This document shows, in pieces, positions 20,425-31,658 of a stretch of DNA of 64,000 nucleotides. Source of the stretch: Elgaria multicarinata webbii (taxonomy: Eukaryota; Chordata; Lepidosauria; Squamata; Anguidae); the NCBI RefSeq assembly GCF_023053635.1, contig NC_086180.1:6949206-7013205 (forward strand). Reading direction: 5' to 3'. How positions within the stretch are numbered: the stretch's first letter is position 1; every line of letters begins with the position of its first letter. A program made the position numbers and the translations under genes. A model generated the notes under the pieces. It searched no databases. It was not told where the DNA came from and saw only the letters and a program-made list of their open reading frames with translations.

Positions 20425-21832
20425 ATGCGGGTGACAATCCTCGCCATTTACTTCCTGTGTTTTCTCCATTTGTCTGTAGGTGATTCAGATGACGTCCCGG
20501 AACCAGACGACGACGACGATGACAATGTTCCAGCCCCAAACGCTCCGTGCTACATCCAAAACTGCCCAAGAGGAGGAAAAAGAGCGATCGTTGCTGAAGT
20601 CAGTATACCTTGTGTTTATATTCTCAAAATATAAACATGGCTGTACCTTATCACAAGATCAGCTGTGCCTGACCCATGTGTGGAAGGGAGACCAGGGGGC
20701 TCGCTATATACCCTGCAAACTGCACGGTGGTGCTGTGTCATTTATACAACGCAGCCACCAACTCACAGCCACCAAGGGCTTTTCTGGCAAAACTGCCTTT
20801 TTAAAAAAGTAGTCAGCGGCGAGGTCACCACCTTCTTCCCACCATCTGTCGAAAAGCTTCATTGGTCCAGTCGGAAAGCTGGACATGACACCCTTAGAAA
20901 CCCAATTAGTGGGCCTTGCCTGTGCCAAAGAACTGCCAAGTAGTGCCTTGCTTATCACAACAATGTAACCTCACGCTATAGATTCTTATGATGAGAAGAG
21001 CTGCTTTGTTATTAATCCCCTTGTATGATGGATCACTCTCTGAACTTGACAGCAACGCCAAGTTCAGTTGGACTATAGCTGTCCTTGCTCCCAGGGGTAG
21101 GGGACCAGATTTTGACGAAGGGTCTTTTGTGCAGGAAGCTTTCTCAGGCCGGTCCGCTTTTATTAGGATACGTGTAACATGCTAATAAATTAGACTCCTT
21201 GTAAGCAAACCCTGAGCCTGACTACGTTTGTTTCCTTGGTAACCCTGAAAGAACCTGAAAGCTCACGGCCGGAGCTTGATGGACTGGGGCCCTTTCTACA
21301 CCTAAGGGTTATCCCAGGAAAATGGAGGGATCATACCTACCTGCTCCCGGGATCGCCTGTGTGGTATTTGGATGTACAGGAACGATCCTAGGACAATCCC
21401 GGGATATAGGGCTGGTGTAGACATGCCCTGGGAACAAGGACTCATGGCAAGCACTGCCTTTCCAAATCTGCCCACCTGAGCAGTAGGGTTCACCTGAACT
21501 CATGGGAAGACCAGCTCTTCGTAATAGACTGGGTCCCTCTTTTTTTCACCTTCATATCAAACTTTGGAGCCTGACATCCCGTTATTTCTTGAACCCTTGT
21601 GGCCTCCGTGGCCATTCTGTTCCTGTTTAGCAAGCAGTAGAAATTCTTGTCTAGCTTCCTGACAGGACTTGTCTCCTGAGAGCCCTTTTATGACCCTCAT
21701 CAATCAGCAGAACGTTTCCCACGAGCCTTGGAATTAATCCTCTTGCTACCATGGACTCCCATTCAATGCATTGTGCCTCTTCTCTAGGTGGAAGCTTTGA
21801 TGGCCAAAGATGGAGACGGAGAATGGAAGTAG
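20425..21832 (+). CDS. Neurophysin-less vasotocin-like peptide precursor
   Basis: Exon 1 (20,425-20,598, 58 codons) is unambiguous. It encodes a signal peptide (residues 1-19, MRVTILAIYFLCFLHLSVG), an acidic spacer (20-41) containing DDDDDD, then CYIQNCPRG (42-50) followed by GKR, and ends AIVAE at a GTCAGT donor. CYIQNCPRG is exactly arginine vasotocin, and GKR is the usual amidation and convertase site. A possible exon 2 (21,788-21,832) follows a good acceptor (CCTCTTCTCTAG) in the matching phase and adds VEALMAKDGDGEWK before a stop, giving 72 residues. Canonical vasotocin follows the signal peptide directly and is followed by a ~93-residue, 14-Cys neurophysin; neither holds here, and no neurophysin-like exon is visible in the window. 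It lies downstream of MRPS26, where oxytocin/vasotocin genes sit in other tetrapods. Exon 1 is confident; exon 2 and expression are inference. Confidence 0.8.
20655..20960 (-). repeat. Unclassified interspersed repeat, copy 2 (inverted)
   Basis: The reverse complement matches 27,290-27,490, sharing CGACAGATG-TGGGAAGA, GGTGGTGACCT and GGCTGCGTTGTA. It lies in the putative intron of the vasotocin-like gene. Confidence 0.55.
21287..21432. mobile_element. Palindromic MITE related to the 10,911 family
   Basis: The ends CTTTCTACACCTAAGGGTTATCCC and GGGATATAGGGCTGGTGTAGAC are degenerate inverted repeats around CCTGTGTGG. It resembles the 145-bp MITEs at 10,911 and 33,283. Confidence 0.5.
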
Positions 21833-21978
21833 CTCTCCCACCTCCTTGTCCTGCCTGAAGGTCACGGTAGGTATGTGTAGAAGTCCACAAAGTGCAGGTG
21901 TTGACAACAATCTTTGCTTGCTTCTTTGCTTCCTCCCAAAAAGCGAATTGGCCTTATGAAAAATTACCAGAATCTATA

Positions 21979-21991
21979 CTAGGGCAATACT

Positions 21992-22023
<32 letters not shown>

Positions 22024-22420
22024 CACTTATATACCACTCCCATAGCCAGGGCTCTCTGGGAGGTTTACAGAAATTCTAAAATTGAGATAAAAACGAGTAT
22101 ACAAAATTTAAAATTCTAGAACACAGAACATACACACATAAAGCATTAAAAACCGTTAAAAAACTAAACATGTGGGTGATTAGGATGTGCCGCCATATGC
22201 CTGGGCAAAGAGGAAAGTCTTAATCTGGCGCCGGAAAGATAGCAGTGTTGGTGCCAGGTGAGCCTCGTCAAGGAGATCGTTCCATAGACTGGGGGCCACC
22301 ACTGAAAAGGCCCTGTCCCTCGTTGCCACACTCTGAGCCTCTCTCGGAGTAGGCACCCGGAGGAGGTGCCTACTCCGAGAGAATAAAATACCTTTATTCG
22401 CAATCCACTCAAAGCTCATG
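21979..22420 (-). mobile_element. L2-clade LINE 3' fragment
   Basis: The minus strand reads REAQSVATRDRAFSVVAPSL and RRQIKTFLFAQAYGG, then a 3' UTR ending in a GATT/TTGA simple tail. Confidence 0.8.
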
Positions 22421-22485
22421 AAATAGCGTGCAAGCTTTTGAATTCTCCAGAATTCTTCATCAGATAAGCTGTTACAAAAAACCAG

Positions 22486-22606
22486 CCAGATCTACACTAA
22501 GCAGGATATAACACTTTGAAAACGGTATATGTAACGTGTCCTGGGCCCAAACAGTTATCAAAACCATTATAAACCGTTATAAAGCAGTAGTGTAGATCCT
22601 GGCGGC
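22486..22606. mobile_element. Short MITE (GGATATAACRCT family), copy 2
   Basis: CCAGATCTACACTAAGCAGG at the left and AGTGTAGATCCTGG at the right are inverted termini, clearer than in the copy at 16,791. Confidence 0.65.
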
Positions 22607-22639
22607 CTGGGAGAGAAAGGCTGGCTTGATGTTGAAGTC

Positions 22640-22850
22640 ATGAAGTCTTCATGTTCAGGAAGCAGACTTACAAAGGGTCAGACCATTGGTCCATCCAGGC
22701 CAGTATTGTAAACTCAGACTGGCAGCAGCTCTTAAGGGTTTGAAGGTGGAGTTTTTCCAGCCCTACCTGGAGAAACTGGAGGTAGAACCTGGGACTTTCG
22801 GCGTGCCAAGTATGTGCTGGGCCACTGAGCTGTGTGGCCCTTCTGGTCAC
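22640..22850 (-). repeat. tRNA-derived SINE
   Basis: The minus strand starts with a tRNA-like block (GCTCAGTGGCCCAGCACATA, then a B-box-like AGTCCCAGGTTCTACCTCC) and ends in a LINE-like tail (GACCAATGGTCTGACCC). It is a repeat, not a functional tRNA. Confidence 0.6.
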
Positions 22851-23626
22851 AGTCCTTTTTTTAAAAATTTTATTTTTTATTTTTCTACAATACTTAAACA
22901 TACACATTACATCCTCTCATAAAGAAAAAACAACAACATACTACATAATATTGAAACGTTGAATACATAATATCTTATCTAAATACATAATCAAAATTAA
23001 CATACAAGTGCACCCCCCACCTCGGGATCTCATTCCTGATTCCAGAATCTCATACTTTCTCATACGTCTTCTTCCTTTAGAAAACACAAATATTAGGAAC
23101 TGTTTCCAAATTCCTTCAAAATCATTTGATTTAGCTATACCTCTTCTCCATTTAATATTACTTGTCAATTTATCATTAATAGCTATATCCCATACTTCTT
23201 TATTCTTCAATAGAATATTCCCCTTGAATCTTCCAGTTCCTAGCTACAATCAGCCTTGCTGCAGTCAGCAAATTTGTTACCAATTCCTTGATTTCCTTTT
23301 TACATTTTAAATCTTCAAATAGTGACAGTAATGCAACTTTTGGTGTTCGTTCTATCTTCATTTCCACAATTTCTTCAATCTCCAAAAACACCATCTTCCA
23401 AAATTTTTGAACATAGTTACATTCCCACCACATATGTAAATACGTTCCTTTACCCCCACATCCTCTCCAACAGTTTGCTGACTGCTGATTATTTATCTTA
23501 TTCAATCTAACCGGAGTTAGGTACCACCTCCATATAATTTAAAAATAATTCTCTTTTATTCTTACTGACATATTTCTCAACACTCTTTGTTTCCATAGTC
23601 CCTCCGAGCCCTGTTGTCCTATTTGG

Positions 23627-26032
23627 TAGGCATGTGCTCCGCTCCGATTAGGAGCGGAGAAGCAGTAGCGAATTGGCCTGCTCCGCCTTACCCAGAGGCG
23701 GAGTAGAAGCGGATCGCGGACCCCTAGAAGCAAGGCGAAGAGAAGCGGCCATTTTTCGGAGCTCCTCTTTCAGGCGGACCGCTCCGATCGCCATCTTGAA
23801 AACATTTCGCCCATAGGATTGCATTGCGGGAAATAATCGCGGATAACTGGGTTGTTTTTGAAGCTATCGTTCTGAAAATTCTTGTGCTCAGAGAGTCGTG
23901 GATGGGGGTCATTTTCAGACTACTCTCAGCTCTCTGCGTCGTGCAGGTCACGTGCTAGAATTTTATTTATTTATTTATTTATTTATTACATTTTTATACC
24001 GCCCAATAGCCGAAGCTCTCAATTTTTTTTTTAAAAAAATTGGGTAAACAAATGGACAGCGCGGGTCAAACGGCAGTTTTCGCCCATAGGATTGCATTGA
24101 GGAAAAGAATTGGGGATAACTAGGTTGTTTTTGAAGCTATCGTTCTGAAAATTCTTGTGCACAGAGAGTCGTGGATGGGGGTCATTTTGAGACTACTCTC
24201 ACCTCTCTGCGTGGTGCGGGTCGCACGCTAGAATTTTTTAAAAAATCGGCGGGAAAAATACCTTTTTCAAAGGGCTGAGGGGCAGAGTCAGCTCCCGGTC
24301 ATGATGATCCCAAAGTTGGACGAGGGCATAGGCAAAACGGGTAACTTGGGATTCTGGGAAACTTCTCTTTCTTAATCTGAACGGGCTTTTCCCAGTGTTT
24401 TTTAACACAGTAGCCCCACCAAATGCACAAACACAACCTGAAATCATATACTAAGCCAATAATAAGAGATAGAAACACAGCACTGCTACCCACCCTAACT
24501 TTGGGGAACAACTGAAAAGATGTGGTGCAAGGGGATGAGCTCCCCTAGGGCATCTCATTGTGGACGTGCCCCCACTCTTTCCTGTACTGGAAGGCCATCA
24601 GAGCCTTCCAAAGAGAGTAAAACGGTGGAGCAATGCCTATCATGAGTCGAAGTGAGCGTTCTACTTCTCTTAGTGGTGGAGCAATGCCTATTATGAGTTG
24701 AAGTGAGCGTTTACTTCTCAAGTTTTCAGAGCTGTTGGTGAAGCAATGGCTTTCTTGAGCTGAACTGGCAGCTGCTTCCCTCTCCCCCGGGCACGTCCCC
24801 CTATTACTGGTAAAAGACAGATATAGCCTTTTTTAAAAAGTTCTTCTTGTTGTTTATTCAGCAACACTGCTGCTTTTAATTCCACCCCTCCTTTGTTTAT
24901 TTATTTATTTATTCCATTTTATATGCATTACTGGCTTATCCTTGGCTCACTTCCTTATGCCCCCAGAAATGCCAGCTGCATGCCTGCCTGCCTTCTCTCC
25001 CTCCTCCCCTGCCCACCTCGCAGGGATGTTGTGTGTGTCTGGCTTTGACTCAGGGGAGAAGTCCTTCCTGCGCTCACTTGGAGTTTTGGAAGTTCCAAAT
25101 TTTGCAGGTTTAAGCCCCGCCAAAAAACAGGGGATGATGGGACTGCCTTGAGTCTCGGCGTGCGGCGTATGTATCCCTGGATAAGCTGTCATGGTGGTGA
25201 GTTTGAGGGGGTTTTTTAACGTGCAAATTGATGGAGCTATTGGAAAGGGGTGTGAATGGGTGTTGGATTTTCATAAATTCGCCAAAAATCAGGGGATGAT
25301 GGGACTGCCTTGAGTCTCGGCGTGCGTATGTATCCCTGGATAAGCTTTCATGGTGGCGAGTTTGAGGTTTCTAACGTGCAAATTGACGGAGCTATGGAAA
25401 GGGGTGTGAATGGGGTGCCCGATTTTCACAAATTCCCCAAAAATCAGGGGATGAGGGGATTGCCTTGAAACTTGGCGTCCATGTGGACACATGGATAAGC
25501 TTTCATGGTGGTGAGTTTGAGGTTTCTAACGTGCAAATTGACGGAGCTATGGAAAGGGGTGTGAATGGGGTGCCCGATTTTCAAAAATTCCCCCAAAATT
25601 AGGGGATGATGGGATTGCCTTGAAACTTGGCGTCCATGTGGACACATGGATAAGCTATCATGGTGCCGAGCTTGAGGTTTCTAACATGCAAGTTGACGGA
25701 GCTATCCCAAGGGGTCTGAATGGGGTGCCCGATTTTCAAAAATTCCCCAAAAATCAGGGGATGATGGGATTGCCTTGAAACTTGGCGTGCGTGTGTATAC
25801 GTCCATGAGGTGTCATGGTGCCAAACGTGAGGTTTCTAACTTGAACAGAAAAGAAGTTGTATAATTTTTTAGCTTTCAATGCAACCCTATGGGGGGGGAA
25901 ACGGAGCTCCGATCCGGATCCGGAGCTCCAAGCGGAGCGGAAGTGGGCGGAGCGGGGGCGGGGCGAAGCGGCCCGCTCCAAAAATCGCGGATCTGCAAGT
26001 GAAGCAGAGCAGGGGGTCCGTGCACACCCCTA
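23627..26032. mobile_element. 2.4-kb non-autonomous hAT-like element with internal tandem repeats
   Basis: Bounded by TAGGCATGTGC and GCACACCCCTA inverted ends and by an 8-bp duplication CTATTTGG/CTATTTGT (23,619-23,626 and 26,033-26,040) in the interrupted L1. The interior is GC-rich at the ends (GGAGCGG motifs). It holds a duplicated ~200-bp block (23,795-23,960 and 24,080-24,240, sharing GAAGCTATCGTTCTGAAAAT), three short ~70-bp repeats near 24,630-24,760, and a five-copy array at 25,105-25,850. No transposase frame. An L2 tail lies at ~23,960-24,020. Confidence 0.75.
25105..25850. repeat. Tandem array, ~155-bp unit, about five copies
   Basis: Each unit repeats CAGGGGATGATGGGA-TGCCTTGA, TAAGCTWTCATGGTG, GAGGTTTCTAACGTGCAA and GTGAATGGGGTGCCCGATTT in the same order. 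The array lies wholly inside the hAT-like element. Confidence 0.9.
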
Positions 26033-27099
26033 CTATTTGTACATTCAAATCTGTCTCCCAAACCATTTTGCCTGAATTATCCATCAACCCTTTCTCCACC
26101 AGTATTCTATATATTTCACTCATCAACCCTTTTAACACTGTTCTTTTCTCCCTATCATTTTCTTTCTTAACTATTAATTCCTCAAACTTCGTCAATTCTC
26201 TACAATCTCCGTTATCTCTTACCCACTTTTTAGTCCACTGTTCTAATTGCCAATAATTTAACCAAGTTAATTTTTTATCTTTAAGGACCTCTTCCATATC
26301 CTCTCTTGTATTCATTCCTCTTAACCATTCCCTTAATTTCATTTTATTTTTTTCTATTAAAACTTTACTTAATCTACTCTTTAATTCCTCCGGGAAATTC
26401 TTTAACATTATTACCGGTGACAAAGGGGAGCTGCTCGGAAGCAGCTCCCCTTTATAGTTACTCCAAATTTCCCAGTGAGACCTCAAAAGCGGGTTATCTA
26501 TACTTTCTACCCATTTTTTCCCCCTTCCCTAAAAAATACATTTTCCAGATTAATCTCTATATTACTTGTAGTTTTATCCTCCATCCAATCTAATTCTCCT
26601 ATTCCTGTAATTGCCTCCACAATATGTCTTAATCTGTTAGCTACATAATATAGTTTAATATTTGGGAGACCCAATCCTCCCTTTTTTTGACTTAAATACC
26701 ATTTACTTTTATTTACCCTCGCTTTCTTATCACCATTACAATAATTATTTATAATACTTTGCCAACTTTTTATCTCTAATTCTGAAATTTTTATTGGTAG
26801 CATCCTAAACACAAAATAAATCTTTGCTAAAATCTTCATTTTTATTAATGCTATTCTTCCAAACCAGGATAAGTTTAATCTTTTATATTTTTCCAATTTT
26901 GCTAAAATCTCTTTTTTTAACACATTTAAATTCTCTTTCTCTAAACTCTCTAACTTCTGCGTAATTTTTATTCCCAAATATCTAATCTGATTCCTAACTC
27001 TCATTTCTCTTCCCTTTCCTTCCCAATCCTTCTCTTCCAAGTGCCCAACCCCTTTTCTGAGTGGCCCATTTCCTGGTATCTCTGCTACCAGGGCGTGTC

Positions 27100-27500
27100 T
27101 TCACAGAGCTGCTGGGCCTCGCATTCCCTTAAAACCTCATGGTATCGCATCTGCAAGGTGGGGATAGTTAATCCCCACAGCAGAAGGCAAGCACAAGCTT
27201 TCCGTCAGCCATTCAGCTGGTCACCCACCCACCCCGCTCCCTGCCTGGCCTCCCTGGTCTTCCGGCACCCTATCAGTGGCCATGATCCGCCCCCGGCCCA
27301 AAGCCGAAGCAAGGTCACCATCGACAGATGTTGGGAAGACGGTGGTGACCTTGCAGAGAAGCAAAAAGTTGGTTTAAGTTTTAATCTATTTTCAGGGGAA
27401 AGCCCCGTTGTGACTGCGAGTTGGCGGCTGCGTTGTAGAACTGACGCAGCAGCACTGTGCAGCCCCCACAGGGTAAATAGGGCATAGAGAGAGCCCTCGG
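27100..27500 (+). repeat. Unclassified interspersed repeat, copy 3
   Basis: Same ordered blocks as 17,040-17,520, with a clearer match to the inverted copy at 20,655-20,960. Confidence 0.55.
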
Positions 27501-27721
27501 TGAGACTGAGGAGGCGAACGAGGAAAAGGCGTACTCTGAGGCAGACCAGCCCAACTGGTCTCACTAGAATTGCCAAAGAGAAGACAGCACTAGGGAGACC
27601 AGGCAGTGGATACGATCAAATGTTTAGGCATCGATTATTATTTTTATATCTCTTTCTCGCTTGTGGTGGTTTTTCTAGACGGACCTGATGGGCTTTGCCA
27701 GGTCACGTTGTCTTTTAGCGG

Positions 27722-27828
27722 GCCTGTTCAGAAGAGACACCTTAAACCATGGTGAATAAGGCTTTTTTGCTTTATTCACCATGGTTAAAGCTGTGGTTTA
27801 AGGTGTCTTCTGAACAGGGCCACTGATA
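27722..27828. mobile_element. Palindromic MITE, copy 1
   Basis: GGGCCTGTTCAGAAG...CACCTTAAACCATGGTGAATAA is mirrored almost perfectly about the centre, ending CTTCTGAACAGGGCC. A related copy lies at 63,325-63,445. Confidence 0.85.
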
Positions 27829-28304
27829 CAGGCATTTGCTAGCAATTGAGCATGTTTTAAGTATGACTGCTTTCTGGATGTTGGTGTGGATGTATTTTGG
27901 TAGGCCCATTTTCTAAAGGATGATGATGATGATGATGATTTTCAGCTATTTTGTCTACCTGCAGAGAAGAAGTCACTCTTTACGGAGAATCCTCAGTGAA
28001 TTCTGGAATCTGCAATTTATCCAAGAAGAAGAATGGCTTCAAGGGGTTAAAAAAAGGGCCACCTTTAAAGACCATGAAATTGTGTTGGCTCATCTCTGCT
28101 GATTCTGAACAAATAGTCTTACTCTCTCCTTCAATTGCTGTGTTTTCCATTAAGCAGTGTGCTAATAATCACCAGACATGGTTAGTACATTTGATCACAT
28201 ATTCTAACTTTTGGGCAAGAATCAAGCTGAATTGTCCTGGCACTTTTGTGAGCTCTTGACAATTTATTGCAGGCAGGGACTTATTACACTTGATTTGTTT
28301 TCCT

Positions 28305-29165
28305 TCATATGAACATAAGAAGAGCCCTGCTGGATCAGACCAAGGGTCCATCTGGTCCAGCACTCTGTTCACACAGTGGCCAACCAGCCATTGGCCTGGG
28401 ACCAACAAGCAGGACATGGTGCAACAGCACCCTCCCACCCATGTTCCCCAGCAACTGGTGCAACACAGGCTTACTGCCTCGAACGCTGGAGATAACACAC
28501 AACCATCAGGGCTAGTAGCCATTGATAGCCTTTGCCTCTAGGAATTTATCCAACCCCCTTTTAAAGCCCTCCAAATTGGTGACCATCACTACATCCTGTG
28601 GTAGTGAGTTCCATAATTCAACTATGCACTGTGTGAAGAACTCCTTCTTTTTATTCATCCTGGATCTCCCACCAATCAGCTTCATGGGATGACCCCATTG
28701 GGTTCTAGTATTTTGAGAGAGGGAGAAAAATGTTCCCTTCTTTTCTCTTTTCTCTTTTACTTTGAAAGCTTTTTGTAAAAGGAAGTTTGTGCTTCTCAGG
28801 GAATGGCAGAGAACACCACAGAAGGGTCCTATTAGCCTGCCATCATAGATACGAATAACAAACTGAGTTCCCGAAGAAGTCAAAAAAGCGCCGTCCATAC
28901 ACAGGAAGGGCATACGAAAGGGGGAGAAAGCCCTAAGAGGAAAACAAACAACCCCAGACAGTCCGACGAGGATAGCCCAAAATAGTCTCAAAGCCAAGGG
29001 GAAACATGTTCGAAAAGAGGACTCTTCTTCTCCCCAAAGGGAGGCAAGAACCAGGCTGAGCCAGCTTCTTCCAAAAGCATCAGTTTGGCCACTGTGCAAG
29101 CAGAATGGTGGACTATATAGGCCTTTGGTTGATCCAGCAGGGCTCTTCTGATGTTCTCCTGTAGC
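28305..29165 (-). mobile_element. CR1-family LINE C-terminal fragment(s)
   Basis: The minus strand reads FFTQCIVELWNSLPQDVVMV and NLEGFKRGLDKFLEAKAING, then a 3' end reading GGCTCTTCTTATGTTCAT. The part above ~28,740 is less clear and ends in a second copy of the AGCAGGGCTCTTCTGATGTT segment near 29,130. Confidence 0.75.
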
Positions 29166-29790
29166 TCTTCCTCCTCCTGATTAAAATCACTCCTCTCTGT
29201 TAAGATTCTGTTTTGTTCCTCAAGGAGAATCCCCTTCCAGGTACCTTGTACCATTTCATAATGTAGGTGCAGTAATATTTAATAAGCACAGTAGTGGTTT
29301 TCTCTGTGTGTGTACCGATCGCTCGAGTGTATCAAATATGGGTGTCGGGGAAACAGAAACAGTTCCGATCTCATAGTCAGATCATTACCTTGTCAGGTAT
29401 ACACTGCTAGTAGCAGTGTAAACCTACCGAATCATTTGAAGCCTGAGAGTTTTCTCCATACATATCTGTAGTTCTTGTAAGAAAGACCAAAATGTACTAC
29501 ATTGACATGTTTCAGCCTACAAACTCATCGTTGGTCTTTTGGGGACCTCTCTGATGTTATTTGCTGCCCCTCTTAGCTGTTGCTGTGGAACTATTCCCCC
29601 CCCCTTTTAGACTGCACCAATGTCTCAATGGCAACGTGATCCATCATAGCATAACAAGCTTTGAAGGGATCAGAGGAACCCTGCATGAACCAGGACTGTG
29701 GGGGAGACGGGCTCTCAAAGGGACCCTCTTGAGACCTTACCCTAGTTTAAAATATGGCAACTAGGTTGGTCACCAGTATACCTAGGGGTG
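29166..29790. other. Intergenic stretch, little recognised
   Basis: No exon or clear repeat except possible degraded L2 sequence from ~29,610. Confidence 0.4.
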
Positions 29791-29794
29791 ACCA

Positions 29795-30630
29795 TATTAC
29801 ACCAAATCACTGCACTGCCTGCCAATTAGTTTCTGGGTGAAGTATAAAGTGTTTGTTATCACCTTTAAAGCCCTACATGGTTTGGGTCCAGTTTACCTGC
29901 GGGATTGCCTTCTCCCATACAATCTGCCACACACACTCAGGTCCTCTGGGAAGAATCTACTTCAGCTAGCAAAAACTATATTAACAACTGTTACCCAGAG
30001 AAGATTGAGGGGAGACATGATAGCACTCTTCAAATACTTAAAAGGTTGTCACACAGAGGAGGGCCAGGAACTCTTCTCAATCCTCCCAGAGTGCAGGACA
30101 CGGAATAACAGGCTCAAGTTAAAGAAAGCCAGATTCCAGCTGGACATCAGGAAAAAACTTCCTGACTGTTAGAACAGTACAACAATGGAATCAGTTACCT
30201 AGGGAGGTTGTGGGTTTTCCCACACTAGAAGCATTCAAGAGGCAGCTGGACAACCATCTGTCAGAGATGCTTTAGGGTGGATTCCTGCATTGAGCAGGGG
30301 GTTGGACTCGATGGCCTTGTAGGCCCCTTCCAACTCTGCTAATCTATGATTCTATGATTCTCTTCTGCTGCTCCCAGACTGTGGAATGGCCAGCCGGGAA
30401 AGATCCGCCAACTTAATAGTCTTTCTGAATTTTAAAAAAGCTATAAAGACGGATTTCTTCCAGCAGGCCTACCCAGACGAATTTTAAAACATCTTAAAAG
30501 ATTTTAGGATTTTAATAACGTATTGGTTTTACGTTTTTAATCAGTTTTAAGTATTTTATATTTTTGTATTTAATGTTCCCCGTCTTGATCCAGAGGGAGA
30601 AGTGGGTAAGAAATTTGTTGTTGTTGTTAT
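29795..30630 (+). mobile_element. L2-clade LINE ([12 protein letters not shown] subfamily), split by CR1
   Basis: The first part reads [22 protein letters not shown] and [12 protein letters not shown]. After a CR1 insertion at 29,998-30,358 it resumes with CTCCCAGACTGTGGAATGGC and ends in a (GTT)n/(ATT)n tail. A close relative in reverse is at 31,600-32,070. Confidence 0.8.
29998..30358 (+). repeat. CR1 LINE 3' end inserted in L2
   Basis: Runs from AGAAGATTGAGGGGAGACAT to the ATTCTATGATTCT terminus and separates two halves of one L2 copy. Confidence 0.85.
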
Positions 30631-30803
30631 TGTTATTATATTCTATCGAAAGGAACTTACAGAATTAAGGGACTGAATGTTCCCCAATTGAACTCAACCC
30701 TTGACTTTGGACACCAATCAATTAAAACCTGTAAAATATATATTTGAACACACATGTAGGACACAAATGCATACAAATGTGTGTATGTAGCAAAATAAAG
30801 TAT

Positions 30804-30809
30804 TTTAAT
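30804..30809 (-). terminator. GNRH2: GNRH2 polyadenylation signal ATTAAA
   Basis: ATTAAA on the minus strand, about 230 bp downstream of the GNRH2 stop. The region between (30,810-31,037) is repeat-free and fits a 3' UTR. Confidence 0.5.
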
Positions 30810-31037
30810 CAACATACTTTGAGTTTTACAAGTGCAGAAAGAAAACTTCTCACAAGTCTTCTTTCCAGCCGGACAACATGTTTACATGCTGGGAACTTGC
30901 GTAACGACTGCTACAGTGTTCATGAGAATTTCATAATGGTCTGGGCACGTCACTTCTACAAGCAGAACAGATTACGTTGAAGACTGGTGGGCCATGTGCT
31001 TCAATGCAAAACATTTCGGAGAATGTGAAAAGCGGCG

Positions 31038-31602
31038 TCATTTTTTCTTCTGAAGTTGTCTTGCTAGCATGTCAGCCTGTTAAAATAAAAGTATCAACAC
31101 ATCGCCAATTAATAATAATAAATAATAATACACAATAATAATTATTACAATTTATTTCTTACCCGCCTCTCCAATTGAATTGAGTAATGGAAATGTTAGG
31201 AACAACATCAAGCATAAAATACATAAAATACTGATTAAAAACATAGTATACACTGTTAAAAACATCCTAAAAGCATACTAAAAGCATCCTAAAATTCCAC
31301 TGGATAGGCCTGCCAGAAGACATCAGGCTGTCAAGCTGATGAGTCTCCTCCGGCAGGCTATTCCACAGTCTGGGAGCAGCAGAAGAGAAGGAATCAAAGG
31401 AACCCTTTTTCCAGAATGAAGTTGGATCTACTGAGCTCCAAAATGCATTATTTAGCTGGAGGTATTCGTCTTACTCAAAAACCTCTAGATGTGTTGCACT
31501 ACAACCCCGTTCATCCCCAGCAGTGGATGATGGCAGTGCAAAACATCTGGAGTGTGCTGGTTTGGGGAAGCCGGTAAGCAGGTGCATGGATCACTTTAAT
31601 TA

Positions 31603-31658
<56 letters not shown>

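Larger units (their letters stand above)
22861..27045 (-). mobile_element. L1 LINE 3' portion, split by a hAT-like element
   Basis: Minus-strand L1 ORF2 C-terminal half in several frames: 26,507-27,040 (IRYLGIKITQKLESLEKENL, LPNIKLYYVANRLRHI), 25,980-26,486, and 23,200-23,505 with CWRGCGGKGTYLHMWWECNYV. It has an AT-rich 3' end at 22,861. An unrelated 2.4-kb transposon occupies 23,627-26,032. The copy is 5'-truncated and degraded. Confidence 0.88.

Noticed and set aside
22640-22850. Possible tRNA gene (A/B-box-like sequence)
   Set aside because: No cloverleaf with a proper anticodon stem, and the tail is LINE-like: a SINE.
27951-28259. Frame beginning after a CTACCTGCAG acceptor-like site (STCREEVTLYGESSVNS)
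   Set aside because: No recognisable family, no donor at the end and repeat-rich surroundings. Support is too weak.
20600-30800. Search for a neurophysin exon downstream of the vasotocin-like exon
   Set aside because: No Cys-rich frame resembling CGPGNxGxCFGPxICC was seen on either strand. The Cys-containing frames near 20,665-20,960 belong to the interspersed repeat.
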